The translations under genes were made by a program, and so were the position numbers. Positions 52,673 through 63,181 of a DNA stretch of 64,000 nt are shown in pieces. This DNA comes from Massilia polaris. GTDB lineage: Bacteria > Pseudomonadota > Gammaproteobacteria > Burkholderiales > Burkholderiaceae_D. Below the pieces are notes generated by a model. The model searched no databases. It worked only from the letters and a program-made list of their open reading frames with translations, and had not been told where the DNA came from. Positions within the stretch are counted from its first letter, which is position 1. Each line of letters begins with the position of its first letter. Location: the NCBI RefSeq assembly GCF_012927275.1, contig NZ_JABBGG010000001.1, positions 620,001 to 684,000 on the forward strand, read 5' to 3'.

Positions 52673-54853
52673 TCAGAAGTCTGCTGACGCGGAGACTGCT
52701 ACCGTGCGCGGGGCTCCTTGCACGAGGTAGCCCGAACCCGGGAAGCCGCCGGCGGATGCCCAGTAGTCTTTGCCAGTTGCGTTATCGACGCGTGCGCGTA
52801 GCGTGACGGCGCGGTCGGCGATACGCGTCGCGTAGCTTGCGCCCAAGTCCAGGCGCGCCCATGACGGCAGCTTCTGCAGGTTGGCGCCGTCGGCGAACTG
52901 GCCGGACGTGTACAGCGTGCGCGCCGTCAGCGTCAGGCCATCCACTCCCGACACATCCCATTCGGCGCCAAGGTTCAACTGCGTCTCCGGCACGCCGATG
53001 ACATCCTTCCCCTGAGTGATGTCGCTCGCAGTCATGCGCTGCTCCGCATCGAGCAAGGTCAGGCCGCCCAGCAGGCGCACGCCACGCGCCGGCGTACCGA
53101 ATACCGACAGTTCGAGGCCGCGGTTGCGCTGCTCGCCAAACACGCCGAAGTGGCGGTCGACGACGTAGGCAGCTGGCTGCGATGTGGTAAACAGCGCCGC
53201 GCTCATGCCCAGTTTGCCGCCGTCGTACTTGACGCCCACTTCCTTCTGCTTCGACGTGAACGGCGCGAACGCCTCGCCGACATTGTCAATATTCGTGCCG
53301 GATGCGACCGCGCCTTGCTGCAGGCCTTCGATATAGTTCGCGTAGACCGAGACGCCGGCCCACGGCTTGTACACGATGCCGGCAACCGGCGTGACTTCGC
53401 CCTGGTCGTACGCCGAGTTCTCGATACCGGTGTTGTAGTCGTAGCTGTAGGCTTTGATTTTCTGGTGGCGTGCACCGACGGTCACCAGCAGTTTTCCATC
53501 GGCCAGCGCCATCGTGTCGGCCACTGCGTAGCTCGACAAAATACTCTTCTGGGTCAGCAGCGGATTGTTCATGTCGCCGCCAGTGAAGAAGTTAGCCTGT
53601 GGCGCGGCTACGTCGACCGGACGATAGATGTTCGTGGCGAAGCCGGTGAAGAAATCGCTCATCGCGTAGGCGTTGCGCGACTCCTGCGAGAAGCCCGACA
53701 CGGTGGCGCTGAGCGTATGGCCCACGGCACCGGTGCGCAGCTTGCCGCGTACGCCGATTTCGCCCGTGCGAACGTGGTCGGTGCGGGCGTTGTCGAAGCG
53801 GTACATGATGGCGCTTCCATCTGCCTTGCCAACTGTCGGCGCGGCCAGGATATTCATCTCGTCGCCCGAACGGACGCCGAAAGCGCCCCATGCAACTGCG
53901 TCGGCGCCGAGATCTACCTCAGCGCGCAGGGTGCCGAAGGTGTCGCGCTCCGTGGACGTGGTCCATGGCTGCGCCCAGTTGCTGGCGCCCTTAGGCGCCG
54001 CTGGCACAGGGATGCCTGCGGCGAGCGTCACGCTTGGGCGCGCATTGTCCAGCGTGTGGTCCTGGTAGCCCGCGTCGGCCGATACGCGGAAGTTGTTGCC
54101 GCGGTAGTCGAGTCCAATCGAGAACAGGCTCAATTCGCGCTCTTCGCGGTCGACGGCGGTGTCGCCCTTGCGCTTGGCGGCGTTGATGCGTACGCCCGCA
54201 CGGCCTTCGGGACCGAAGCGGCGTCCGATGTCGGCTGCTGCATACGCCTGGCCGCCACTTTCGACGCCGGCCGTGAACTGGGTCAGCGGCGTGTTGGAGG
54301 CGCGCTTGGGCACCAGGTTGATCGAACCGCCGACGCCACCGCCGCCCGGCGCTGCGCCGTTGACGAAGCTGTTCGCACCGCGGAATACTTCGACACGCTC
54401 AAGCAGTTCCGATGCGACGAACTGGCGCGGCAGCAGGCCATACAGGCCGTTGTAGGCCAGGTCGTCCGAGTTCACCGCGAAGCCGCGGATCACATACAGC
54501 TCCTGGTAGTTGCCGAATCCGCGCGCCACGCGCACCGACGGGTCGTTCTGCAGCACGTCGGCGACGCTGCGCGCCTGCTGGTCCTGGATCAGCGCCTGGG
54601 TGTAGTTCATGGTGTTAAACGGCGTGTCCATCACGTCCACGTTGCCGAGCAAGCCGAGGCGGCCGCCTCGCGCTACCTGTCCGCCGGCGTAGGCCGATGG
54701 CAGGCCTTGCGCCGATGCGTCGGCCGATGCGCTGATCACGACGGTCGGCGTGACGGCGGCGTCGCTGCTCGCGGTCTGTGCGTGGGCGACAGAGCTGGTA
54801 ACGATCAGGGCGGCGAAGGCGACAGGCGAGAGCTTGAAGGGGGGGGTGTGCAT
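52673..54853 (-). CDS. TonB-dependent siderophore receptor
   Basis: A 726-residue outer-membrane receptor. A signal peptide (cleavage near VAHAQ, about 26) precedes the plug domain (about 60-190, VMDTPFNTMNYTQALIQDQQ and RVARGFGNYQELYVIRGF) and a 22-strand barrel ending in aromatic VSASADF. The sequence pattern is that of FhuE/FpvA-like ferrisiderophore receptors; the exact ligand is unknown. A strong Fur box lies 17 bp before the ATG, and a PepSY gene is divergent with its own Fur box, supporting iron-repressed expression. Confidence 0.95.
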   Translation of the reverse strand: MHTPPFKLSPVAFAALIVTSSVAHAQTASSDAAVTPTVVISASADASAQGLPSAYAGGQVARGGRLGLLGNVDVMDTPFNTMNYTQALIQDQQARSVADVLQNDPSVRVARGFGNYQELYVIRGFAVNSDDLAYNGLYGLLPRQFVASELLERVEVFRGANSFVNGAAPGGGGVGGSINLVPKRASNTPLTQFTAGVESGGQAYAAADIGRRFGPEGRAGVRINAAKRKGDTAVDREERELSLFSIGLDYRGNNFRVSADAGYQDHTLDNARPSVTLAAGIPVPAAPKGASNWAQPWTTSTERDTFGTLRAEVDLGADAVAWGAFGVRSGDEMNILAAPTVGKADGSAIMYRFDNARTDHVRTGEIGVRGKLRTGAVGHTLSATVSGFSQESRNAYAMSDFFTGFATNIYRPVDVAAPQANFFTGGDMNNPLLTQKSILSSYAVADTMALADGKLLVTVGARHQKIKAYSYDYNTGIENSAYDQGEVTPVAGIVYKPWAGVSVYANYIEGLQQGAVASGTNIDNVGEAFAPFTSKQKEVGVKYDGGKLGMSAALFTTSQPAAYVVDRHFGVFGEQRNRGLELSVFGTPARGVRLLGGLTLLDAEQRMTASDITQGKDVIGVPETQLNLGAEWDVSGVDGLTLTARTLYTSGQFADGANLQKLPSWARLDLGASYATRIADRAVTLRARVDNATGKDYWASAGGFPGSGYLVQGAPRTVAVSASADF

Positions 54854-54869
54854 GGAATTTTTTCTTAAT

Positions 54870-54888
54870 AATGAGAACGATTCTCATT
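54870..54888. promoter_or_regulatory. Fur box controlling the TonB receptor
   Basis: AATGAGAACGATTCTCATT, a nearly perfect 19-bp palindrome (central mismatch only) matching the Fur consensus layout, 17 bp upstream of the receptor start. Confidence 0.9.
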
Positions 54889-54912
54889 TTACTTCGGAAC
54901 GCTCGTCTTGTA

Positions 54913-54931
54913 AATGAGAACGATTTGCATT
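54913..54931. promoter_or_regulatory. Second Fur box, PepSY side
   Basis: AATGAGAACGATTTGCATT shares its left half exactly with the first box and has a weaker right half. It lies 35 bp before the PepSY gene and may repress it, or act with the first box. Confidence 0.75.
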
Positions 54932-54965
54932 AAGATCTCAGGATATTCCTCTATGATGTTTTCCG

Positions 54966-56126
54966 ATGACCCCTGTTACCGTCCGCCGCTGGGCATGGAT
55001 CCACAAATGGAGCAGCCTCGTCTGCACCGTGTTTATGCTGCTGCTCTGCCTGACCGGGCTGCCGCTGATCTACCACCATGAGATCGGCCACCTGCTTGGT
55101 AACGACGTCGAGGCGCCGGCGATGGCGGCCGGGTCACCGAAGGCGAACCTCGACGACGTGATCGCAGCCGGGAAGGCGATGTACCCGGGGAAGATCATGA
55201 TGTACATGTCGCAGGAAGCGGACGAGCCGGACATCTGGAACCTGACGCTGGGCGACCACCCGACCGATGAAGATTACAAGCCGATTGCGGTGGACGCGCG
55301 CACCGCGAAGGTGATCGCGGAACCTGCGTTCGAAGGCGGCGCCTTCATGTCGACCATGTTCCACCTTCACGTCGACCTGTTCGCGGGCCTGTGGGGCAAG
55401 CTGTTCCTCGGGCTGATGGGCCTGCTGCTGCTGGTGGCGCTGGTGTCTGGCGTCGTGCTGTACTCGCCGTTCATGCGCAAGCTCGAATTCGGCACGGTCC
55501 GGCGCGACCGCTCGCCGCGCACCAAGTGGCTCGACCTGCACAATGTGCTCGGCATCGTCACGCTGGTGTGGGCGCTGGTGGTGGGCGCGACCGGCATGAT
55601 CAATACCTGGGCCGACGTGCTGCTGAAGTACTGGCAGGCGACCGAACTGGCCGAGATGGTCAAGCCTTACCAGGGCATGGCCGCACCGACCAAGCTGGCG
55701 TCGATGGAACGGTCGATCAAGCTGGCCGAGGCCTCGGAGCCGGGCATGAAAGTCGGCTTCGTCGCGTTCCCGGGTACGCCGTTCGCGACGCCGCATCACT
55801 ACGGCGTGTTCATGCGCGGTGATGAGGCGTTTTCGTCGCGCCTGTACAGGCCTGTGCTGATCGACGCCCAGACGGCGGAGATGACGGACCGCCGCACGCT
55901 GCCCTGGTACCTGACCGCGCTACTGGTGTCGCAGCCGCTGCACTTTGGCGACTACGGCGGCGCATGGATGCAGTTCTTGTGGGCGATGCTCGATATCGCT
56001 ACCATCGTCGTGCTGGGAAGCGGCTTGTACCTGTGGGTGAAGCGCGGGAGGACTGCGAAGGCTGAAGCCGCGCTGCCGTCGGCGAACGTGCCGCAAGCGG
56101 CATTCGCCCGCAAGGAGGCGCGATGA
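54966..56126 (+). CDS. PepSY-associated TM helix protein (iron uptake associated)
   Basis: A 386-residue inner-membrane protein with about four TM segments (near 15-38, 137-165, 195-220, 330-355) and PepSY domains in the periplasmic loops. The His/Trp-rich first helix (WAWIHKWSSLVCTVFMLLLCLTG) is typical of the PiuB-like family that often sits beside siderophore receptors and may reduce or handle ferrisiderophores; the function is not proven. The Fur boxes and divergent receptor support an iron role. It overlaps the next small gene by ATGA. Confidence 0.9.
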   Translation: MTPVTVRRWAWIHKWSSLVCTVFMLLLCLTGLPLIYHHEIGHLLGNDVEAPAMAAGSPKANLDDVIAAGKAMYPGKIMMYMSQEADEPDIWNLTLGDHPTDEDYKPIAVDARTAKVIAEPAFEGGAFMSTMFHLHVDLFAGLWGKLFLGLMGLLLLVALVSGVVLYSPFMRKLEFGTVRRDRSPRTKWLDLHNVLGIVTLVWALVVGATGMINTWADVLLKYWQATELAEMVKPYQGMAAPTKLASMERSIKLAEASEPGMKVGFVAFPGTPFATPHHYGVFMRGDEAFSSRLYRPVLIDAQTAEMTDRRTLPWYLTALLVSQPLHFGDYGGAWMQFLWAMLDIATIVVLGSGLYLWVKRGRTAKAEAALPSANVPQAAFARKEAR

Positions 56127-56290
56127 AGCGGCGAACCAACAGCACCTGGCGCGCCCCAGTCATGTTTGGCGTGCTGACCAGCGTCGGCCTGATCTCCGCG
56201 CTGCTTGGCGACGGCTTGTGGGACGCGCTGTCGGCAGTGACGCTGGGAGTTCCCGTCGCAGCGTGCGCATGGTACGGATTCAAGCGCTGA
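56123..56290 (+). CDS. 55-residue membrane protein coupled to the PepSY gene
   Basis: A short frame beginning MKRRTNSTWRAPVMFGVLTS with two hydrophobic stretches and ending WYGFKR. Its ATGA overlap with the PepSY gene is strong evidence of translation. I do not know its function; small membrane proteins are common in such iron-uptake operons. Confidence 0.7.
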   Translation: MKRRTNSTWRAPVMFGVLTSVGLISALLGDGLWDALSAVTLGVPVAACAWYGFKR

Positions 56291-56368
56291 CCCGCGCTCC
56301 CGGTTTAAGCTTGGCTAAAGAATAACTGCGTATAACTGCGGGCATACCAACCACAGATGGGGCCTGAA

Positions 56369-57040
56369 ATGAAAAGCTGGATTAGCGCAAACAAGGGATT
56401 CCTCATGTTCCTCGTCCTCTTCGGTGTGTTCCGCACCGCGGTGGCGGACTGGAACCCGGTTCCGACAGGTTCGATGCGGCCTAACCTGCTCGAAGGCGAC
56501 GTGGTGTTCGTCAACCGGCTTGCATATAACCTGAAGGTGCCGCTGACCGACGTGGTGGTAGCGCAGCTTGGCGATCCGGCGCGCGGCGATGTGGTTACCT
56601 TCAGCTCCCCGAAGGACGGTACCCGCCTGATCAAGCGCCTGGTCGCGCTGCCTGGCGACGTGGTCGAGATGCGCAATGAGCGGCTGGTGATCAATGGCCA
56701 GGAGGCGGCGTATGACATGGTCGGTTCGGTCTCCGAACAGGTCGGTGGTTCAAGCACCTACACCACGGCGCTCCAGCTGACCGAAACGACGGATGGCAAG
56801 CAGCGCCCGATCCTCGTCATGCCGCAGGTACAGGCGATGCGTAACTTCGGGCCGGTGACGGTACCGGCCGGCCAGTACATGATGTTGGGCGATAACCGCG
56901 ACAACAGCGCCGATTCGCGCTTTATCGGCTTCGTCCCGCGCGCGCTGCTGATTGGCCGGGCCGAGCGGGTGCTGGTCTCGGCCGACATCAAGGGCAACTG
57001 GATGCCGCGCGGGTCGCGCTTTTTGATGGCGCTGGACTGA
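56369..57040 (+). CDS. lepB: Signal peptidase I
   Basis: A 223-residue inner-membrane protease cutting signal peptides. One TM helix (about 8-26), catalytic Ser in PVPTGSMRPNLLEGD (about 37), catalytic Lys in GTRLIKRLVALPGD (about 94), and box E GDNRDNSADSR (about 176-186). It is short and has one TM helix, unlike the two-TM E. coli enzyme, and it is not beside lepA, so it may be a second signal peptidase. An in-frame ATG at 56357 would add four residues. Its stop is immediately adjacent to the stop of the convergent neighbour. Confidence 0.93.
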   Translation: MKSWISANKGFLMFLVLFGVFRTAVADWNPVPTGSMRPNLLEGDVVFVNRLAYNLKVPLTDVVVAQLGDPARGDVVTFSSPKDGTRLIKRLVALPGDVVEMRNERLVINGQEAAYDMVGSVSEQVGGSSTYTTALQLTETTDGKQRPILVMPQVQAMRNFGPVTVPAGQYMMLGDNRDNSADSRFIGFVPRALLIGRAERVLVSADIKGNWMPRGSRFLMALD

Positions 57041-58141
57041 TTACTCGCTGTCGGCCACGTCGCCCCGGGCCACGTCGATGCGGCCATACAGCCCGTGTTC
57101 CTCGTCACCCGGTCCGGCGGTGAAGAACAGGGTGTTGAGGGGCTGGTTGTTGACCCCATTTCCGAACGCGAGTCCCCATAGTCCATCGATGCGAATCGGC
57201 TCGCGGTCGGTGCCGCGCAGGCGCCCGGCGAAGCGGCCGTTGGCGATATCGTAGGCGTTTATCGCACCGTCGCCGAAATTGCCCACCAACAGCCGGTTGC
57301 CGAATTTGCCGAAGCTGGCCGGCGCCAGCGCCAGTCCCCACGGCGCGTTCAGGGCGCCGCGCGTGATCAGGCGGCGTACGAATTCACCGGTCGGGCTGAA
57401 GACCGACACCAGCCCCAGTCCGCGCCCGGCCACTTCATGGTCTCGGTCAGCGTCCTGCTTCGCATACGTCACATAGATATCGCCGCCGATCGCCTGGATG
57501 CCGAAAGGCGCGAAGCAGTGCGGCAGGTGCGGGTCGTGGAAGGCGCGGGCGGGCAGGACGACGGGCTGGAAGGCGGCGTCGAACACGTCGACGCGACCGT
57601 TATGGAAGTCGGTCGCGTACAACAGCGCGCCCTGGCCGCTGGCGCCGATGGCCAGGCCTTTGTACACCGCGCCGAGCGGCGAGTTGTCGACCACGCGGAT
57701 CGCGTTGGTGAAGTCGACGTTGGGCGCCCATCCAGAGATGACTCCGTCCTCGCCGGCGAAGATGAAGCGGCTTGGGCCCGACGAGCTGCCGTTGCTGACG
57801 ACGAAACCACCGCCGCCGTAGAACGCGATGCCGGTCGGCTCGCCGCGTTCGGAGGAACCGGCTGGGGGAGGAATCGTCACCACCAGCGACTGCGGATGGC
57901 CGTCGCCGTCGTACAGGGTCGACAGGCCGGTGCCCTCGTCGCTCACCCACACGAATCCGAAGGGATTGAAGGCGATGCCCCAGGCGTTGACCAGGTTCGG
58001 GTCGATATTTTCGGCGCCCAGCGCGGCGAGGTTGGCCACCAGCTTGCGAACTTCATAATAAGAGGGGAGATGCACGATGGGCAGCTCGGGCCGTGCCTGC
58101 AAGGGCTGGCTGCCGGTCAGGTGACGGAGGAAGGCGTTCAT
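57041..58141 (-). CDS. TIGR03118-family beta-propeller-like protein
   Basis: A 366-residue protein with repeated blade-like motifs (VNAWGIAFNPFGFVWVSDEGTG, TGIAFYGGG, GVISGWAPNVDF, APWGLALAPASFGKFGNRLLVGNFGDG, GLWGLAFGNG). The conserved opening and the AWGLA/NFGDG repeats match the TIGR03118 family of unknown function, thought to be a propeller. No signal peptide is obvious at the ATG chosen (58141, AGGAG upstream). Function unknown. Confidence 0.85.
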   Translation of the reverse strand: MNAFLRHLTGSQPLQARPELPIVHLPSYYEVRKLVANLAALGAENIDPNLVNAWGIAFNPFGFVWVSDEGTGLSTLYDGDGHPQSLVVTIPPPAGSSERGEPTGIAFYGGGGFVVSNGSSSGPSRFIFAGEDGVISGWAPNVDFTNAIRVVDNSPLGAVYKGLAIGASGQGALLYATDFHNGRVDVFDAAFQPVVLPARAFHDPHLPHCFAPFGIQAIGGDIYVTYAKQDADRDHEVAGRGLGLVSVFSPTGEFVRRLITRGALNAPWGLALAPASFGKFGNRLLVGNFGDGAINAYDIANGRFAGRLRGTDREPIRIDGLWGLAFGNGVNNQPLNTLFFTAGPGDEEHGLYGRIDVARGDVADSE

Positions 58142-58345
58142 TTTGGACTCCTGCGATGGCAAATCAGACGGACACAACCGTGATAATCGGCGCGTTTCGG
58201 CAGGGCGCGTTGAGATCGCGTAAAGAATGGCAGCGGCGTTAACGGTAGTAAAAGTTGGGTCGTCGGTAACCTTTCCGAAATTCCCGTAAAATCGCGGCCT
58301 CGGATGGCGCGCGCAATGCGGTGCCGGCATTTTTAAAGGCATTGC

Positions 58346-59536
58346 ATGCAGCGACTGTTAACGGTAATTCTGGCTCTTTTGGGCATGGTGGGCGCGCTCG
58401 CGATCGACACCTACCTGCCATCCATCCCCGCCATCGGGCGCGAATTCGCGGTCGGGCCGCTGGCCGTGCAGCAGACGCTCAGCGTGTTCCTGTTCACGTT
58501 CGCGTTCATGATGCTGTTTTACGGGACGCTGTCCGACTCGTTCGGGCGCCGTCCGGTGATCCTGGTGGCGCTGGCGGTGTACACGCTGTCGTCGCTGGGT
58601 GCGGCATTCGCGCCGACCTTCGGCTGGCTGCTGGTCTGCCGCGCGCTGCAAGGGCTGGCGGCGGGCGCCGGCTCGGTGATCGGGCAGGCGATCGTGCAGG
58701 ACCGCTTCTCGCACGACCAGTCGCACGCGCAGCGGATCATGTCGCACATCATGATGGTGTTCGGGCTGGCGCCGGCGATCGCGCCGATCCTGGGCGGCTG
58801 GCTGCACGTGACATTCGGCTGGCGCTCGACGTTTATCTTCCTGGCCGTGTTCGGCGCGCTGCTGATCGCGCTGGTGTACCGCATGCTGCCTGAGAGCCTG
58901 CCGAAGGAGCAGCGCCATGCCTTCCACGGCGTGGCGATCGCGAAGAACTACCTGAAGGTGCTGAAGAACCCGCAGTTCCTGCTGCTGTCGCTGTCGGTGG
59001 GGATGGCGTTTGGCGGGCTGTCGCTGTACATCGGCTCGGCGGCGAACTTCGTGCTGGAGATTCTGCACCTGCCCGAGACTGCGTTCGGCTGGCTGTTCGT
59101 ACCTTTGATCAGCGGTATGGTGATTGGTTCGGCGTGGGGCGGCAAGAAGGCCGGCAAGATCGATCCCGCGCGCCTGGTGTGGCTTGGTTTCGGGGTGATG
59201 GCGCTGGCGGGTGTGCTCAACGTCGGCTACAACTCGCTGTTCGTAGCCGACATCCCGTGGGCGGTGCTGCCGCTGATGATCTACACGTTCGGGCTGGCGG
59301 TGGCGATGCCGGCGATCCAGGTCGGCGCACTGGGGCTGTTCCCGGCCAACCGCGGGCTGGCCTCGTCGATGCTGTCGTTCATCCAGATGATGGCGTTCGC
59401 GCTGGTATCTGGCCTGCTGGCGCCGGTACTCTTTGACAGTGCGTTGAAGCTGGCTTGGGGTGTGATGGCCGGGCTCGTGGCAGGTTTCCTGTGCTGGCGC
59501 CTCAGCCTTCGCGTCCAGACCCCACAGCAGCAATAA
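58346..59536 (+). CDS. Bcr/CflA-type MFS drug exporter
   Basis: A 396-residue transporter with twelve hydrophobic segments. The opening LAIDTYLPSIPAIGREFAV and the loop GTLSDSFGRRPVILVAL are diagnostic of the Bcr/CflA subfamily, which exports compounds such as bicyclomycin, sulfonamides or cysteine products by proton antiport. The actual substrate is unknown. It converges with smpB. Confidence 0.92.
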   Translation: MQRLLTVILALLGMVGALAIDTYLPSIPAIGREFAVGPLAVQQTLSVFLFTFAFMMLFYGTLSDSFGRRPVILVALAVYTLSSLGAAFAPTFGWLLVCRALQGLAAGAGSVIGQAIVQDRFSHDQSHAQRIMSHIMMVFGLAPAIAPILGGWLHVTFGWRSTFIFLAVFGALLIALVYRMLPESLPKEQRHAFHGVAIAKNYLKVLKNPQFLLLSLSVGMAFGGLSLYIGSAANFVLEILHLPETAFGWLFVPLISGMVIGSAWGGKKAGKIDPARLVWLGFGVMALAGVLNVGYNSLFVADIPWAVLPLMIYTFGLAVAMPAIQVGALGLFPANRGLASSMLSFIQMMAFALVSGLLAPVLFDSALKLAWGVMAGLVAGFLCWRLSLRVQTPQQQ

Positions 59537-59568
59537 AGAATCGGGTCAACGTGACCCGGTCCGTCCCC

Positions 59569-59594
59569 GGGGTCTGTCCCCAGGGACGGACCCC
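59569..59594. repeat. 26-bp palindromic intergenic repeat, copy 1
   Basis: GGGGTCTGTCCCC followed by AGGGACGGACCCC, nearly self-complementary. A second copy lies 60 bp downstream. Both are in the 183-bp gap between the convergent MFS and smpB genes and could terminate transcription from either side. Confidence 0.75.
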
Positions 59595-59654
59595 GAAGTC
59601 CTTTGCAACTTTTCGTTCGGAATGCGGGCCGTGATGGGGTAGGAAAACGCGAAC

Positions 59655-59680
59655 GGGGTCTGTCCCCGGGGACGGACCCC
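59655..59680. repeat. 26-bp palindromic intergenic repeat, copy 2
   Basis: GGGGTCTGTCCCC followed by GGGGACGGACCCC; it differs from copy 1 at one base. Confidence 0.75.
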
Positions 59681-59719
59681 GATTTTGGAAGTCTTTCGGA
59701 ATGAAATACTTAGCGGTGG

Positions 59720-60169
59720 CTAACGGGTGTTTTGCTTCATCGCGCTGGCGACTTCGCGCTTGGCGTCCCGGTCTTTCTCGGTGGCGCGCTTGTCGTGCTG
59801 CTTCTTGCCCTTGGCGAGACCAATCTCGCACTTGACCCGCCCACCCTTGAAATGCAAATTCAGCGGCACCAGCGTGTAGCCGGAGCGCTCGACCTTGCCG
59901 ATCAGCTTGTCGATCTCGGTGCGGTGGAGCAGTAATTTGCGCGTGCGGATGGCTTCCGGGTGGCTGAACGCCGACGCGGTGTTGAGGGCGCTGACGTGCG
60001 CGCCGAAGAGGTATAGCTCATCGCCACGCACGACGACGTACGCTTCCTTGATCTGGACGCGCGATTCGCGAATGGCTTTTACTTCCCATCCTTCCAGCAC
60101 AATGCCGGCCTCATAGCGGTCTTCGATGAAGTAGTCGTGAAATGCTTTTCTGTTGTCTGCAATGCTCAT
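59720..60169 (-). CDS. smpB: SsrA-binding protein SmpB
   Basis: A 149-residue partner of tmRNA in rescuing stalled ribosomes. It has [30 protein letters not shown] at the N-terminus and the basic tail [17 protein letters not shown]. It is divergent from ratA, the usual neighbourhood. The tmRNA gene itself is not in the window. Confidence 0.97.
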   Translation of the reverse strand: MSIADNRKAFHDYFIEDRYEAGIVLEGWEVKAIRESRVQIKEAYVVVRGDELYLFGAHVSALNTASAFSHPEAIRTRKLLLHRTEIDKLIGKVERSGYTLVPLNLHFKGGRVKCEIGLAKGKKQHDKRATEKDRDAKREVASAMKQNTR

Positions 60170-60242
60170 GAAATAGCGAAATAGCGCGGTTCGGTTAAAC
60201 TACTAATGCAACATATCCAACATCATAACAAACGGCTGACTC

Positions 60243-60674
60243 ATGGCAGTAGTGCACAAAACAGTTTTTCTGGGTTATAGCGCAGAACAAATGTTCGACC
60301 TGGTGGCGAACGTGGAAGATTATCCGAAATTCCTGCCCTGGTGCGGCGGTGTCAAAATCCTCGAACGCACCGACGACACGCTGGTCGCCTGCCTCGCGAT
60401 CCATTTTCACGGCGTGCGCCAGAGTTTCACGACCCGGAATCACAATCTCCGCCCGACCCAGATGAAAATGAAACTGGTCGATGGTCCATTCAAAGTCATG
60501 GATGGCACCTGGACTTTTAAAGCCCTGCGCCCCGACGCCTGCAAAGTCGAACTGGACCTGCACTATGAGTTTTCGAGCATTATCCTCGAGCAGCTGATCG
60601 GACCCGTGTTCGGTATGATCGCCAACAGTATGGTCGATTCCTTCTGCAAGCGTGCGGAAACCGTTTATGGCTGA
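60243..60674 (+). CDS. ratA: RatA/COQ10-type START domain protein
   Basis: A 143-residue protein of the coenzyme Q-binding/START family, starting VVHKTVFLGYSAEQMFDLVANVEDYPKFLPWC. The E. coli homologue was described as a toxin inhibiting 70S assembly and eukaryotic Coq10 binds ubiquinone; which role holds here is unknown. It overlaps rnfH by 8 bp and is divergent from smpB, a conserved trio. Confidence 0.93.
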   Translation: MAVVHKTVFLGYSAEQMFDLVANVEDYPKFLPWCGGVKILERTDDTLVACLAIHFHGVRQSFTTRNHNLRPTQMKMKLVDGPFKVMDGTWTFKALRPDACKVELDLHYEFSSIILEQLIGPVFGMIANSMVDSFCKRAETVYG

Positions 60675-60960
60675 CCTGGTCAACGTGCAGCTGTGCTACG
60701 CAGCGCCGTTGCGGGAGTATTTCCGCGAGCTGGCCGTCGCTCCGGGCACGACGATCGAACAGGCGATCGCGCAGAGCGGAATACTGCAGGACATTCCGGG
60801 CATCGACCTGGAAACCCAGCAAGTCGGCATCTTCGGCAAGAAACGCCCTCTCGACACCGTACTGCGCGAGCGCGACCGCATCGAAATCTACCGTCCCCTC
60901 GTCGCCGATCCGAAGGATTCGCGCCGAAGGCGCAGTGAGAAGAGGGCGGCAGCGGCCTGA
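60667..60960 (+). CDS. rnfH: RnfH family (RatB-like) ubiquitin-like protein
   Basis: A 97-residue beta-grasp protein: VNVQLCYAAPLREYFRELAV at the start, then VGIFGKKRPLDTVLRERDRIEIYRPLVADPK, which is the family signature. A basic tail follows. It overlaps ratA; the pair is conserved but the function is not established. Confidence 0.93.
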   Translation: MADLVNVQLCYAAPLREYFRELAVAPGTTIEQAIAQSGILQDIPGIDLETQQVGIFGKKRPLDTVLRERDRIEIYRPLVADPKDSRRRRSEKRAAAA

Positions 60961-61479
60961 TTAACGGCAGGCGGCGAGGATCTTGTTCGCCTTCGCATTG
61001 GCCAGCGCGCGTTCGGCGTCGCTCATGAAGGTTTGCTCGCCGCTTTGACTCACGCTGCCGATGCGCGCGCCGGAATCCAGCTGCATCCTGTACTCACGCG
61101 CCGCGGCGCATTGCTCGGCCTTCGCCGCCTTCGCCTGCGCCTCGGCCGCCGCCTTCCTGTCCGCCGCGGCCTTGTCGCTGACCCGCTTGTTGAATTCGAC
61201 GTCGCGCTCGGCCATCGTCGGCGGCGCCTTTTTTTCAGTCTCCGCCACAGAAGCAGGCTTCGGCTGGTCCGGGTCTCGCGCCACGATGGCGACCGCCGGA
61301 CGGCCAGGCGCCTTCAGGATATCCTTCTCAGGCACCGACGAGGGCGGCGAACGGTCGGAAAACTGTTTGATCCCTTTCGCGTCGATCCACACGTACTGCG
61401 CCTGCGCCAGTCCGGCGACCAGCGACAGCGCTGCGACCGCCAGCAGGCGCCGGCAAGGGGAGTATCTATTCATCTGCAT
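60961..61479 (-). CDS. DUF4124 domain protein, exported
   Basis: A 172-residue protein with a signal peptide (LLAVAALSLVAGLAQAQ) followed by the DUF4124 motif YVWIDAKGIKQFSDRSPPSSVPEKDI. The rest is a charged Ala/Lys/Glu-rich helix (about 85-145). DUF4124 proteins are periplasmic, of unknown function. ATG 61479 with GGA upstream was preferred to the frame start at 61515. Confidence 0.85.
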   Translation of the reverse strand: MQMNRYSPCRRLLAVAALSLVAGLAQAQYVWIDAKGIKQFSDRSPPSSVPEKDILKAPGRPAVAIVARDPDQPKPASVAETEKKAPPTMAERDVEFNKRVSDKAAADRKAAAEAQAKAAKAEQCAAAREYRMQLDSGARIGSVSQSGEQTFMSDAERALANAKANKILAACR

Positions 61480-61596
61480 TATTTCCATAAAGAAGCTTTG
61501 TACCGATTTCCTCATGCCTGAGCCCGCATGTCAACGACGGCCTATGCTTTTCCGCCGAAATGTTGGCTGCTGCAGACGGTCGCCCGGAACTTCTGT

Positions 61597-63088
<1,492 letters not shown>

Positions 63089-63097
63089 CAGTAGGTG

Positions 63098-63125
63098 CGT
63101 GGGCAGGGTTTCCTGCCCACGTTTG
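63098..63125 (+). terminator. Hairpin between guaB and guaA
   Basis: CGTGGGCAGG, loop GTTT, CCTGCCCACG, then TTT. The short T-run suggests partial termination. Confidence 0.75.
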
Positions 63126-63181
63126 CATTCGCCCCATCGTTTCATGCGCCGCCCCGCGCGCCATTTATTTAATCGGTCTCC

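Noticed and set aside
60243-60960. Recently acquired toxin-antitoxin module (ratA-rnfH)
   Set aside because: The smpB-ratA-rnfH neighbourhood is conserved core genome in proteobacteria, and the genes look native.
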